NCBI RefSeq assembly: GCF_964212655.1
Contig: NZ_OZ156465.1
Span: 992,001 to 1,056,000, forward strand
Direction: 5' to 3'
From: Candidatus Thiodiazotropha sp. LNASS1
GTDB taxonomy: Bacteria > Pseudomonadota > Gammaproteobacteria > Chromatiales > Chromatiaceae
DNA: 64,000 bases
The translations under genes were made by a program, and so were the position numbers. Of the stretch, positions 55,161 through 64,000 are shown in pieces. Every line of letters begins with the position of its first letter. Positions within the stretch are counted from its first letter, which is position 1. The notes below the pieces were generated by a model, which saw nothing but the letters and a program-made list of their open reading frames with translations, did not search any database and had not been told where the DNA came from.

Positions 55161-56563
55161 TAGCCCTCATCACCGTAAATCTCGTCGGTGTAGTTTTCGA
55201 ATTTTGTATATTTACCAAGAAAAGTCAGACGGGTCGTACCAATCGGACCATTACGTTGCTTACCGATGATAATCTCCGCAATGCCCTTATCCGGACTGTC
55301 TTCGTTGTATACCTCATCGCGATAGATAAAGACGATCAGGTCGGCATCCTGCTCGATGGCGCCCGACTCACGCAGGTCAGACATGATGGGGCGCTTGTTG
55401 GTGCGCTGCTCCAGGCTCCGGTTAAGCTGGGAGAGGGCAATCACCGGAACATCCAGTTCTTTGGCCAGGGCCTTCAAGGAACGGGAGATGGCGGAGATCT
55501 CAGTAGTACGATTCTCCCCTTCGCCCGGAGCCTGCATCAATTGCAGATAATCAATCACGATCAGGCCCAGGTCTTTATTCTCACGCTTGAGTCGTCGCGC
55601 GCGGGCACGCACCTCGGTAGGTGACAGTGCCGGTGTATCATCGATGTAGAGACTGGTCTCAGCCAGCATACTGACTGCGGATGAGAGTCGGGGCCACTCA
55701 TCATCATCCAGTTTACCGGTACGCACCCGAAGCTGATCGATACGCCCCAGAGAGGACATCATACGCATCGCCAATGCATCACCCGGCATTTCCATACTGA
55801 ATACCGCCACACCCTTGCCTCCTTGAATGGCCACATTCTCAGCAATATTCATGGCGAAAGTGGTTTTACCCATTGATGGGCGGCCAGCCACAATAATCAG
55901 ATCCGCATGCTGCAGACCGGAGGTCATCTGGTCGAAGTCGGTAAACCCGGTACTGATGCCCGTGATCGGTTCATCCTGCTGGAAGAGGGTCTCGATCCTG
56001 TCCACCGCCTTGGTCAGCAAAGCCTTGATCGGCGCGAATCCCCCCTTCCCCTTCATCGTCTGTTCGGCAATTTCGAAGACCTTACGCTCCGCGTTGTCGA
56101 GCAGTTCTTCGGCCTTCCTGCCTTGGGGATGAAAAGCGCTGTCCGAGATATCCGTGCCCACTGATATCAGTTGCCGCATCACCGAGTATTCACGGACTAT
56201 GCCGGCGTAGGATTTGATGTTGGCTGCACTCGGTGTCTCTTCCGCCAGTCGCACCAGATAGGGCAAACCTCCGCCATCCTCCAGAACCTCCTTGCGTTCC
56301 AGGTGTTCTGCCAGGGTTACCACATCGAACGGCTGACTTTCTTCGGCCTGGGCTGCGATGGCGTTAAAGATCAGACGGTGTTCCTTGCGATAGAAATCAC
56401 CCTCTACCACCAGGTCCGCGATCTTGTCCCAACTGGCATTATCCAGCATCAGACCGCCCAACACCGACTGCTCGGCCTGAATCGAGTGCGGCGGCACCTT
56501 GATGGCACGTGTATCGTGATCCGGGTAGGGCGGTATCTCTTCTGGATAGGCGGTTTCTGACAT
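55157..56563 (-). CDS. dnaB: Replicative DNA helicase DnaB
   Basis: A 468-residue hexameric helicase. The N-terminal domain begins PPHSIQAEQSVLGGLMLD, the linker follows, and the C-terminal RecA-like domain has Walker A AGRPSMGKTTFAMNIAEN, Walker B LIVIDYLQLM and ISRSLKALAKELDVPVIALSQLNRSLEQR. No intein. The ATG at 56563 (MSETAYPEEIPPYPDHD) is chosen because it gives family length. Downstream of rplI, with a 310-base repeat-bearing gap. Confidence 0.95.
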   Translation of the reverse strand: MSETAYPEEIPPYPDHDTRAIKVPPHSIQAEQSVLGGLMLDNASWDKIADLVVEGDFYRKEHRLIFNAIAAQAEESQPFDVVTLAEHLERKEVLEDGGGLPYLVRLAEETPSAANIKSYAGIVREYSVMRQLISVGTDISDSAFHPQGRKAEELLDNAERKVFEIAEQTMKGKGGFAPIKALLTKAVDRIETLFQQDEPITGISTGFTDFDQMTSGLQHADLIIVAGRPSMGKTTFAMNIAENVAIQGGKGVAVFSMEMPGDALAMRMMSSLGRIDQLRVRTGKLDDDEWPRLSSAVSMLAETSLYIDDTPALSPTEVRARARRLKRENKDLGLIVIDYLQLMQAPGEGENRTTEISAISRSLKALAKELDVPVIALSQLNRSLEQRTNKRPIMSDLRESGAIEQDADLIVFIYRDEVYNEDSPDKGIAEIIIGKQRNGPIGTTRLTFLGKYTKFENYTDEIYGDEGY

Positions 56564-56705
56564 CAATTTTGGTCTGTTGAAGCGGTGGTGCGAAGTTGCC
56601 GAATCGACCTGTAAGGATACGGGATTGCGCTGGCCTAGGAAAGCTGGTTGACCATGGGAGGGAACCACGCTTCGGTGGTCAAATTCGAAAAAATGAGTGC
56701 ATCGC

Positions 56706-56742
56706 CCGCAAATGGACGCGAATCACCGCAAATGAACGCAAA
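56706..56742 (+). repeat. Third copy of the dispersed GCAAATGGACGCG repeat
   Basis: CCGCAAATGGACGCGAATCA, continuing CCGCAAATGAACGCAAA, matches the arms of the inverted-repeat element at 44101-44283 over about 27 bases, here without a partner arm nearby. Confidence 0.7.
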
Positions 56743-56824
56743 CGAGGAGGTAAGATACGGTTTACCGCACCTCGCCTCCTCTTTTTGAATGCGCATTCGC
56801 AGTTCGGTAGATTATCGTATCAGC

Positions 56825-56842
56825 GGTGCGGCAAGCCGCACC
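56825..56842 (+). terminator. GC hairpin with T-rich tail on the plus strand
   Basis: GGTGCGGC-AA-GCCGCACC followed by CTTTTCTC. It has the look of an intrinsic terminator on the plus strand, where no gene ends; on the minus strand, past rplI, there is no T-run, so it may only stabilise the rplI mRNA end. Confidence 0.4.
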
Positions 56843-56873
56843 CTTTTCTCTACCGAACCTGAAGCTCAACCGC

Positions 56874-57323
56874 TTATGCTTCTGGCACGATCGTCAGTTT
56901 GATAGTGGCATTCACGTCAGCATGCAGATGCAGGTTGACCTCATACTCACCCGCGACGCGGAATGCACCATTGGGTAGCAACACCTCTTTCTTGGCAAGT
57001 TCCACACCGTTGTCAGTGACGGCTTTTGAAATATCAGCGGTACCGACTGAACCAAACAGGCGTCCTTCATCACCTGCCTTGCAGATGATGGAGACTTCCA
57101 TTCCGTCAATTTTCGCTTTACGCGCCTCGGCTGCCTGCAGCTTTTCCGCAGCCTCCTTCTCGAGTTCCGCACGACGCGCTTCGAAGATCTTCAGGTTCTC
57201 TTCTGTCGCCGGTACGGCTTTACCTGAAGGAATCAGAAAATTACGGCCAAAGCCGCTCTTTACATTAACCTTCTCACCCAGATCACCCAGGTTATCCACT
57301 TTTTGCAATAGAATTATTTCCAT
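56874..57323 (-). CDS. rplI: 50S ribosomal protein L9 (bL9)
   Basis: A 149-residue protein with the L9 start [32 protein letters not shown], a long central helix and the C-terminal RNA-binding domain. The ATG at 57323 is the family start; the frame continues nine codons upstream without reason. Member of the rpsF-rpsR-DUF2232-rplI cluster. Confidence 0.97.
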   Translation of the reverse strand: MEIILLQKVDNLGDLGEKVNVKSGFGRNFLIPSGKAVPATEENLKIFEARRAELEKEAAEKLQAAEARKAKIDGMEVSIICKAGDEGRLFGSVGTADISKAVTDNGVELAKKEVLLPNGAFRVAGEYEVNLHLHADVNATIKLTIVPEA

Positions 57324-57393
57324 TGTAACCACCTTCATATAGGTCAATTCATAGGTTACCGAGCCCTATTTACAGCCTTCCAGTAACCCGCTC

Positions 57394-58305
57394 TTACCCG
57401 CTTTGACGCTGTCTGAAGCGAGCTCGAAAATCTATCCACACATCCATCAGACCGATGACGGTTAAAGCCATCATCATCTGTGGCATGAACACAATCAGCA
57501 ACAGGTAGACCAATACCAACCAGAGCTGCGCCGACTTCATTCCCTTGAACACACCGTGGGCAACAGCCAATCCCTGTAAAAACGGCACGCCCAGAAAAAC
57601 GGCTCCCATGCAGTTGAGGGTAACGGGTACATGCTCACCTGGCATCAACATGAACAGCAAAGCCAATACACCAACCGCTCCCACCATCCGGTGCACCCGC
57701 AGTTGATGGAACTCCTTGGCAAATCCACCCGGGTTGTACAACACTGCCTGCCACCAGCGAGCCAGATAGAGGCTGGATACCAACTGCAGCATATACACCA
57801 CAGCAATCACACCGCACATCACTACTGATATCTGTTCAACCAGTTGCCGGCTTTGCGACTGATCCAACAACCCGGTATCCACAAAGCGCTGTCCCAGCGG
57901 TTGCAGATACTCCTGCCAGAATGCCGCAGGATCACTCAGTACGATGTACTGTATCAACACAACCAACAGGCCAAACCCAATAGCCACCTGTGTAGTGAAT
58001 GCCAGTGACATGGTGTTTCGCAACACCATGCCGAGTACGGCAACCGGCAACCAAAATACCAGCAAAATTCCAACTGCCGGTAGTGGATTACCTATTATTA
58101 CCCCCATCAACAGGGCTATGGCCAATGTCGACAGAAGTAAGGTTTTAATCCCGGCCGATATCCCCTGACGTAGGAAAACCAACCCTGCGCAGGCACTGCC
58201 CAGAATGCCGATAAACGGAAATATCAGAGACAGCATGGTCAGGCCCGTCGTAGCCATTGCAGACTGGGACGTCCCGCGCATCACAAAGGATGCCAATGCT
58301 TTCAT
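57394..58305 (-). CDS. DUF2232 membrane protein
   Basis: A 303-residue inner-membrane protein with about eight spans; the position between rpsR and rplI is that of the YybS-like DUF2232 protein in Pseudomonas. Starts MKALASFVMRGTSQSAM; segment YLARWWQAVLYNPGGFAKEFHQLR is conserved in the family. Function unknown. Confidence 0.85.
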   Translation of the reverse strand: MKALASFVMRGTSQSAMATTGLTMLSLIFPFIGILGSACAGLVFLRQGISAGIKTLLLSTLAIALLMGVIIGNPLPAVGILLVFWLPVAVLGMVLRNTMSLAFTTQVAIGFGLLVVLIQYIVLSDPAAFWQEYLQPLGQRFVDTGLLDQSQSRQLVEQISVVMCGVIAVVYMLQLVSSLYLARWWQAVLYNPGGFAKEFHQLRVHRMVGAVGVLALLFMLMPGEHVPVTLNCMGAVFLGVPFLQGLAVAHGVFKGMKSAQLWLVLVYLLLIVFMPQMMMALTVIGLMDVWIDFRARFRQRQSG

Positions 58306-58336
58306 GCTCCGTTACTCCGGAAGGTAAAAACCTCCT

Positions 58337-58561
58337 TTAATGCTGATCTGTGTATGGCAGAAGCGCCAAGTAGCGTGCCCGCTTGATAGCTGTGGCAAGC
58401 TGACGTTGATACTTTGCCTTGGTACCGGTGATGCGGCTTGGAACGATCTTGCCACTCTCACTGATATACGCCTTGAGCAGATTCAAATCCTTGTAATCGA
58501 TCTCGTTGATACCCTCCGCAGTAAAGCGGCAGTATTTCTTACGTCGGAAAAAACGTGCCAT
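58337..58561 (-). CDS. rpsR: 30S ribosomal protein S18 (bS18)
   Basis: A 74-residue protein with [69 protein letters not shown] (pattern only, summarised), the complete S18 fold. It binds S6, whose gene is 25 bases upstream. Normal length, no oddities. Confidence 0.97.
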   Translation of the reverse strand: MARFFRRKKYCRFTAEGINEIDYKDLNLLKAYISESGKIVPSRITGTKAKYQRQLATAIKRARYLALLPYTDQH

Positions 58562-58586
58562 GTATAGTACCTCTCAATCCACTCGA

Positions 58587-59024
58587 TTAATCTTCGACCG
58601 AAGGTTCGGTTTCTTCTTCGGGCTCGTCGGAAGCTTCATCATCATCCGCTGTGACAGCATCATCATCGCGGTTACGTGAAGATGCGCCTTCTCTCTCTTC
58701 ATCTTCCTGGGACTTGGCCAGTTGAGAGATTTCGCTGACAGCTTCGTCGCGACGAATAACCAGGTTACGAATCACGGCATCATTGAAGCGAAAGGCGCTC
58801 TCCAGTTCGGACAATGCCTCGGCATCACACTCGATGTTCATCAGAACATAGTGTGCCTTGTGGATCTTATTGATGGGATAGGCCAGCTGACGGCGGCCCC
58901 AATCTTCCAGGCGATGGATCGCACCACCCTTGGTTTCGATACCCGAACGATAACGCTCGATCATAGCGGGTACCTGTTCACTCTGGTCGGGATGGACCAG
59001 GAACACGACTTCATAGTGCCTCAT
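58587..59024 (-). CDS. rpsF: 30S ribosomal protein S6 (bS6)
   Basis: A 145-residue protein with the S6 fold ([48 protein letters not shown]) followed by an unusually long acidic tail of about 40 residues rich in Asp and Glu. The tail is often variable in S6 because it receives post-translational glutamates. The ATG at 59024 is the family start. There is no priB between rpsF and rpsR. Confidence 0.95.
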   Translation of the reverse strand: MRHYEVVFLVHPDQSEQVPAMIERYRSGIETKGGAIHRLEDWGRRQLAYPINKIHKAHYVLMNIECDAEALSELESAFRFNDAVIRNLVIRRDEAVSEISQLAKSQEDEEREGASSRNRDDDAVTADDDEASDEPEEETEPSVED

Positions 59025-59237
59025 TGTCTCTCCTTTCGGGTTAGGCAGCCTCCCGCAAATGCGGTAAGGCAAGGAGTGATGCCCGGTCCAGTCGCCATGC
59101 CGTCCTTACGAGACGTCACCAGCGGCAGTCGGGCACCGGGAAGCGGCGGATTCTACCGATTTGCGGGGAAATCTGCAACCTGTGGAGGCGGGACCTGCAT
59201 CGATCCCCCCTATTCAGCCAATAATGTGGGAAACAGC

Positions 59238-59987
59238 TCAGAAATCTGCCTGTACCCCGAGGAAGGCACCATCGAAATCCCAATCCGTGTAGATGCCGTC
59301 CAGGTCATCAAGCTCCAGGGAGATGCGATGATAACCGCCCCTGAGGCTGATATCGACAGCCAGGCTTTCCACCAGTTTGAAGGCGACCCCTGCGGTATAG
59401 TCCTGCAGGGTGTGATCGCCCACACTCAATAGGTTAAGGTCACCGAAAAACGAAAGACGCGTGGCGGGCACACCCACCTGAACAGCACCATGAAACATCG
59501 GCACATAACCGTCGAAGGTCTCACTGGCCCGCTGACCATTGCTCTCAACCTCGATATCGCCATCCAGGTATTTGACATTCAATCCCAGGTCGAAAGAGAT
59601 CGTATCGTTATCGAAAATCTCATAATAGAAGATAAAATCGGTGTTTTGCGCCTCGAAATCCACATTCACATCGAGCCCTGCCGGAAAATCGGTATCCGAA
59701 AAGCTGAAGTCGTCCGTCAGACGCTGATCACCCGAAGAGCTGAGGTCATTGGTTCTGATCTTTAAATTCGGCACCAGTGGCAACGGGTGCTCAAATGCGA
59801 GTGTCAGGATGGCGTTGCGTTCGCTGTCGAGGTCGAAAGATTGCAGATCACTGCTATCTGCGAAGGAACCTGACGATTCCATGTTCCAAAAATCCACATC
59901 GGCAGTCATACCCAGCACGGTGTCGGCATAGACGGGCGTAACCATCAAGCCGGCAAACAAAGACATGCAGGTTAGTTTTCTGATCAC
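59238..59987 (-). CDS. TIGR04219-type outer-membrane beta-barrel protein
   Basis: A 249-residue exported protein. Signal peptide 1-21 (ending VYA/DTVLGM). The mature part consists of alternating amphipathic strands (for example FIFYYEIFDNDTISFDLGLNVKYLDGDIEV) and ends in Phe, the usual outer-membrane insertion signal. The GMTADVDFWNMES start resembles the TIGR04219 family. Function unknown. Monocistronic between rpsF and rlmB. Confidence 0.82.
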   Translation of the reverse strand: MIRKLTCMSLFAGLMVTPVYADTVLGMTADVDFWNMESSGSFADSSDLQSFDLDSERNAILTLAFEHPLPLVPNLKIRTNDLSSSGDQRLTDDFSFSDTDFPAGLDVNVDFEAQNTDFIFYYEIFDNDTISFDLGLNVKYLDGDIEVESNGQRASETFDGYVPMFHGAVQVGVPATRLSFFGDLNLLSVGDHTLQDYTAGVAFKLVESLAVDISLRGGYHRISLELDDLDGIYTDWDFDGAFLGVQADF

Positions 59988-60068
59988 AACACTCTCCTCT
60001 ATTTAGAGCCCGACAACACTGATGATAGGCCCTGGATATAGCCTCTCGGCTGTCAATCCCTCGTAAAA

Positions 60069-60815
60069 CTAAAAGCTACCACGCTGACGAACCGCTTCAT
60101 AGAGAGCGATACCGCTGGCTACTGAAACATTGAGGCTCTCCACATTTCCCGCCATTGGCAGCTTTACCAGCAGATCGCACTGTTCCCTCGTCAGCCTGCG
60201 CAATCCTTTGCCCTCTCCACCCATGACAATCGCCAAGGCGCCACACAGATCGGTTTCATACAGCGTTTGAGTCGCCTCACCCGCAGTGCCGATAAGCCAT
60301 ACGCCCTCCCCTTTCAACCACTTCAGGGTTCGAGCCAGATTGGAAACCTGAATGAAAGGCACCGTCTCCGCCGCCCCGCTCGCTACCTTTCTGACCGTCG
60401 GTGTCAATGACACCGATCGATCCCGGGGTGCGACAACCGCATCTACACCCGCGCCATCGGCACTTCTTAGACACGCCCCTAAATTGTGTGGGTCCTGAAC
60501 ACCATCGAGTATGAGCAGAAACGGTGGCTCCTCAAGCCTTTTCAACAGCGCCCTGAGATAGGGCTCATCCTGTGTCTGCCGTTGCCTGACGCGTAGCGCC
60601 ACACCCTGATGATTTTCCATATGGACCCTCTGGTCCAACACCTTGCCCGGTATTCGGTGGCATGGGATACCCGCTGTTTCGGCAAGCCCTACGATCTCTT
60701 TAATACGACCATCCCGCCGCTTGCTGTCGACCAGCAGTTCTTCCGCCCCCTCCGCTTGTTGCAGGGCTGATTTAACCGCATGCAGACCCATTACCCATGC
60801 ATGGTTATCCGACAT
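60069..60815 (-). CDS. rlmB: 23S rRNA 2'-O-methyltransferase RlmB
   Basis: A 248-residue SPOUT methyltransferase that modifies G2251 of 23S rRNA. N-terminal L30e-like domain (about 1-80), then ILDGVQDPHNLGACLRSADGAGVDAVV and IVMGGEGKGLRRLTREQCD with SLNVSVASGIALYEAVRQR closing the knot. Its ATG overlaps the rnr stop by one base (TGATG), so it is co-translated. Confidence 0.95.
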   Translation of the reverse strand: MSDNHAWVMGLHAVKSALQQAEGAEELLVDSKRRDGRIKEIVGLAETAGIPCHRIPGKVLDQRVHMENHQGVALRVRQRQTQDEPYLRALLKRLEEPPFLLILDGVQDPHNLGACLRSADGAGVDAVVAPRDRSVSLTPTVRKVASGAAETVPFIQVSNLARTLKWLKGEGVWLIGTAGEATQTLYETDLCGALAIVMGGEGKGLRRLTREQCDLLVKLPMAGNVESLNVSVASGIALYEAVRQRGSF

Positions 60816-63178
60816 CAGGTCTTCTTCGTGCCGGTTTTGGATCGCCTTTTCCGTGCCTTCTTCTTACCTGACTTTTTGTTTTTGCCAGCGGTTTTTTCTT
60901 TTTCAGTCCTATTGGGTTTATCAGACTCAGGTCTGCCGGCAGCGCTGTTTCGGCTACGGCGTGATTTTCTTTTTGCCTCCGTTGCCTGTTCCACTCCCTT
61001 GGCAGGCACGAAATCGATCTTACGATCGTCCAGGTTGACGCTGGCCACTATTATGCTCAACGGATCACCCAGGCGCAGTACCTTGCCGGTACGCTCCCCG
61101 GTCAGGCGATGCCCCACAGGATCGTAGTGATAGTAATCGTTATGGAGTGCTGAAATATGCACCAGGCCATCGACATAGATCTCGTCGAGTTCGACAAATA
61201 CGCCAAATGAATTGACACTGGTGATAATCCCGTTGAAGGTCTCGCCAACCTTATCCTGCATATATTCACACTTCAGCCAATCAAGGGCATCCCGCGTTGC
61301 CTCATCGGCTTTCCTTTCGGTGCTTGAGCAGTGTTCACCCAGGGCTTGAAGCTCGGCCTTGGTATATTCGAAGTCATCTGCACTACCCTGATCTATTGCA
61401 TGTTTGAGGGCACGATGGACAATCAGGTCGGGATAACGTCGTATCGGTGAGGTGAAGTGGGTATAGGCCTGATAAGAGAGACCGAAATGGCCCACATTGT
61501 CCGAACTGTAGAGTGCTTGAGAAAGAGAACGCAATAGAACAGTCTGGATCAGGTGTCTGTCGGCGCGTTCTTTGATCTGTTCCAGCAGTATCGCATAATC
61601 GGAGGCCTTGGGTTTCTTACCCCCGGGCAGACTCAGCCCCAGTTCACCCAGGAACTCCCTCAGATCGGTCAGTTTTTCATCCGCTGGTCCCTCGTGGATG
61701 CGATAGAGCGCGGGTTGCTTATTTCGCAGCAGGAAGCGTGCTGCCGCCACATTCGCAGCCAACATACACTCTTCGATCAGGCGGTGCGCATCGTTCCGTT
61801 CTACCGGTATGATCCGCTCAACTCGTTTCAGCTCATTGAATTCAATCCGGGTCTCGGTGGTATCGAAATCGATGGCGCCCCTTGTCGACCGCTGTTCCAG
61901 CAGCACCTGGTAGAGTTGATAGAGATGGTGCAGATGAGGCAACAGCTTGGCATGTTTTTTACACAATTCGGATTCGCCTTCGAGCATTGCCGCCACATCG
62001 TCATAGATCAATCTCGCATGGGATCGCATCACGGCGGGAAAGAACTTCGATCGCGTCACCATGCCGCTCTTGTCGATATAGAGTTCACAGGTCATGCAGA
62101 GCCGGTCGACCCGTGGGTTGATGGAGCAAAGGCCATTGGAGAGTTTTTCCGGCAGCATGGGTACCACCCGGTCCGGAAAGTAGACCGAGTTACCCCTGTT
62201 ACGCGCCTCACTGTCCAGCGCGCTGCCCGGTTCGACATAGTGAGAAACATCGGCGATACAGACCAGCAGGCGCCAGCCTTTCGGTTTGGGTTCGCAGTAG
62301 ACGGCATCATCGAAATCCCTGGCATCTGCACCATCGATGGTCACCAGCGGAAGATGGCGCAAATCGACCCTGCCCTTTTTGTCCGGTTCGACCACTTCAG
62401 ATTTGACGGCCTTGATCTGATGCTCCACTTCATCCGGCCAGTCGACCGGTATACTGTGGGTGCGAATGGCGATATCGGTCTCCATTCCCGGTCCCAGATG
62501 ATCCCCCAAAACCTCTGTGATACGGCCGATGGGAGGCGTGCGCTTGGTGGGTTGATCCAGAATCTCTGCAACCACCATCTGTCCCTGTCTGGCGACACCG
62601 ATCTCGCTGCTCGGGATGATCACATCCTTACTGAGCCGCTTGGAATCGGGTACCACAAAGCCCACTCCAGTCTCCATGTAGAGACGGCCGGCGACATTTC
62701 GTGTATTACGCTCCAATACCTCTACCACCGCCCCTTCCAGACGGTTGCGGCGATCCATCCCGGTCACCCTCACCACGGCCCTGTCGTCATGAAATACGGA
62801 ACGCATCTCTTTGAAGGAGAGGTAGAGATCGTCACCGCCGTCATCGGGCCTGAGAAAACCGAAACCATCCGCATGCCCGATAACCCGCCCGACAATCAAG
62901 TCGCGCTTATTGACCAGACAGTAGTTGTCATTACGGTTACAGACCAGCTGTCCGTCACGCTGCATGGCGCGCAGGCGTCGACGCAGTGCTTCGAATTGAT
63001 CTTCCGAAACGAGTTCAAGACGATCCGCCAGAGAGAGCATGTCCATCGGGACACCCTCTCTTTCCAGGGTCTCCATAATGAACTCCCGGCTTGGGATGGG
63101 ATTCTGGTATTTGCGTGCCTCGCGTGCATGGTGCGGATCCTTCACGCTGGATCGTCTGCTCTTTTTTCTGTTTGCCAC
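60815..63178 (-). CDS. rnr: Ribonuclease R
   Basis: A 787-residue 3'-5' exoribonuclease. Two cold-shock domains lie N-terminally. The RNB catalytic domain has TIDGADARDFDDAVYC and IADVSHYVEPGSALDSEA with the metal aspartates. The S1 domain (about 645-720, VGETFNGIITSVNSFGVFVEL) precedes a Lys/Arg-rich tail, all as in RNase R. The start codon is GTG at 63178; ribosome binding site is weak. First gene of rnr-rlmB, divergent from the antiporter. Confidence 0.95.
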   Translation of the reverse strand: MANRKKSRRSSVKDPHHAREARKYQNPIPSREFIMETLEREGVPMDMLSLADRLELVSEDQFEALRRRLRAMQRDGQLVCNRNDNYCLVNKRDLIVGRVIGHADGFGFLRPDDGGDDLYLSFKEMRSVFHDDRAVVRVTGMDRRNRLEGAVVEVLERNTRNVAGRLYMETGVGFVVPDSKRLSKDVIIPSSEIGVARQGQMVVAEILDQPTKRTPPIGRITEVLGDHLGPGMETDIAIRTHSIPVDWPDEVEHQIKAVKSEVVEPDKKGRVDLRHLPLVTIDGADARDFDDAVYCEPKPKGWRLLVCIADVSHYVEPGSALDSEARNRGNSVYFPDRVVPMLPEKLSNGLCSINPRVDRLCMTCELYIDKSGMVTRSKFFPAVMRSHARLIYDDVAAMLEGESELCKKHAKLLPHLHHLYQLYQVLLEQRSTRGAIDFDTTETRIEFNELKRVERIIPVERNDAHRLIEECMLAANVAAARFLLRNKQPALYRIHEGPADEKLTDLREFLGELGLSLPGGKKPKASDYAILLEQIKERADRHLIQTVLLRSLSQALYSSDNVGHFGLSYQAYTHFTSPIRRYPDLIVHRALKHAIDQGSADDFEYTKAELQALGEHCSSTERKADEATRDALDWLKCEYMQDKVGETFNGIITSVNSFGVFVELDEIYVDGLVHISALHNDYYHYDPVGHRLTGERTGKVLRLGDPLSIIVASVNLDDRKIDFVPAKGVEQATEAKRKSRRSRNSAAGRPESDKPNRTEKEKTAGKNKKSGKKKARKRRSKTGTKKT

Positions 63179-63327
63179 GTTTTGTCTTATTTGTTTGCTG
63201 AAAAAAGGGATTTTAACATTTAACCGTTTAATACCCCATGACTTATCCCATCCTATCTCAATTGGGATTGGATTTATTTCATCGATATCATCAAACTTGA
63301 TGCACTATCGGCCCGGCTTGACCCGAA

Positions 63328-64000
63328 ATGAACATTCACACGTTGCAGATCATCCTCATATTACTCGCTGTTGCCGTTTTGACAGTGACTCTGTTCAAAC
63401 GATTTCACCTGCCGCCCATACTCGGTTATCTGATCGTCGGCATCCTGGTCGGCCCGTTCGGCACAGGTGTGATCGCATCCAATGAGGAGACCCGCTTCCT
63501 GGCCGAATTCGGGGTCGTATTTCTGCTTTTCGCGATTGGGCTGGAATTCTCCCTGCCGCAGATGATCGCCATGAAAGGCGCCGTATTCGGTCTCGGCGGC
63601 AGCCAGGTCTTGATCACCGGTATTGTCGCCGGCGGCATTGCCTGGTTGTTGGGACTCGAGCTGGCTGCAGCATTCGTTGTCGGCGCCATTCTGGCGCTCT
63701 CCTCGACCGCCATCGTGATTAAACAGTTATCAGAGCAGGTTGAGCTGAATACGGCACATGGCCGTGTCGGGGTCAGTATTCTGCTATTCCAGGACCTGGC
63801 GGTAATCCCGTTACTGGTGGTGATTCCCATACTTGTCAGCGATGCGGAGCAGGGGCTGCTGATACCGCTCTCCTGGGCCTTGATCAAGGCCGCAGTGGTG
63901 TTTGCGGTTATCATGGCGATCGGTCACTGGGCACTGCGTCCGCTGTTTCATGAGATCGCACGCGCCCGATCGGCGGAGTTGTTCACGCTGACCGTACTGC
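63328..64000 (+). CDS. Monovalent cation:proton antiporter (CPA2/KefB type), 3' end beyond the window
   Basis: The first 224 codons of a membrane protein, open to the right edge. It has about seven spans in this part, with LPPILGYLIVGILVGPFG, FGVVFLLFAIGLEFSL, ALSSTAIVIKQLSEQ and LLFQDLAVIPLLV, the signature helices of CPA2 antiporters such as KefB/YbaL. The NAD-binding domain expected in Kef proteins would lie outside. The ATG at 63328 is the first in frame. Confidence 0.92.
   Translation, partial: MNIHTLQIILILLAVAVLTVTLFKRFHLPPILGYLIVGILVGPFGTGVIASNEETRFLAEFGVVFLLFAIGLEFSLPQMIAMKGAVFGLGGSQVLITGIVAGGIAWLLGLELAAAFVVGAILALSSTAIVIKQLSEQVELNTAHGRVGVSILLFQDLAVIPLLVVIPILVSDAEQGLLIPLSWALIKAAVVFAVIMAIGHWALRPLFHEIARARSAELFTLTVL

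Larger units (their letters stand above)
56564..56873. other. 310-bp gap between rplI and dnaB
   Basis: Contains a copy of the dispersed GCAAATGGACGCGAATC repeat, an imperfect GAGGAGG...CCTCCTC hairpin with five Ts, and a GGTGCGGC-AA-GCCGCACC hairpin. No gene seen; dnaB may have its own promoter here. Confidence 0.45.

Noticed and set aside
61553-63223. Plus-strand open frame of 556 codons
   Set aside because: Antisense shadow of rnr; long only because of the codon usage of the real gene.

Overview
The window reads as a chromosome segment of a gammaproteobacterium, most likely a sulfur-oxidizer-like member of the Chromatiales or a relative. This rests on gene order and protein character; no database search was possible. 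Several blocks follow the Pseudomonas-type order: fkpB-ispH-fimT/pilV/pilW/pilX/pilY1/pilE; pilT-pilU beside yggS-proC-yggT-yggU; pyrE..slmA-argB-algC-coaBC; radA-alr-dnaB-rplI-DUF2232-rpsR-rpsF-rlmB-rnr. Multiheme cytochromes, a secreted DsrE-like protein and two TauE/SafE permeases fit a redox- and sulfur-oriented metabolism.

Layout. 1-1281: start of a secreted PKD-like repeat protein running off the left edge, with near-identical 279-bp repeats. 1.5-7.3 kb: an APH/P-loop kinase fusion, rimO, a cysteine-less CnoX-like thioredoxin-TPR protein and small unknowns. 7.4-15.7 kb: a reductase-like protein, fkpB, ispH and the full minor-pilin/PilY1 operon. 16-18.8 kb: thiO, tRNA-Thr(CGT), a DsrE-like protein, and a class I cyclic-di-GMP riboswitch ahead of a small secreted protein. 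18.9-28.8 kb: a redox island. It holds a cytochrome c-histidine phosphatase fusion, a monoheme cytochrome, and a six-gene operon (OmcE-like tetraheme cytochrome, triheme lipoprotein, triheme c7-type protein, outer-membrane beta-barrel, NHL lipoprotein, 12-heme cytochrome), plus a second NHL lipoprotein. 29-31.7 kb: a secreted OB-fold protein and a GAF-cyclase-TIR protein. 31.7-36.4 kb: two inverted copies of a ~265-bp MITE-like element enclosing DUF1820, an ankyrin protein, an unknown, pilU and pilT. 36.5-42.5 kb: yggS-proC-yggT-yggU, a dynamin-like GTPase, DUF4426 and a SafE-type permease. 42.6-63.2 kb: ampG, pyrE and conserved housekeeping genes. 63.3 kb to the end: start of a CPA2 antiporter.

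How it fits together. The strongest candidate for an unusual system is the redox island at 18.9-28.8 kb. It encodes 25 predicted heme sites together with an outer-membrane barrel, a lipoprotein cytochrome and NHL propellers, which is the parts list of an extracellular electron conduit. Its first gene resembles the tetraheme OmcE nanowire family of Geobacter. A 20-bp near-palindrome is shared by the two intergenic regions of the island and may be its operator. Other items to follow up are the cyclase-TIR fusion, the cyclic-di-GMP riboswitch whose gene has a sequestered ribosome binding site, and the two families of inverted-repeat elements.
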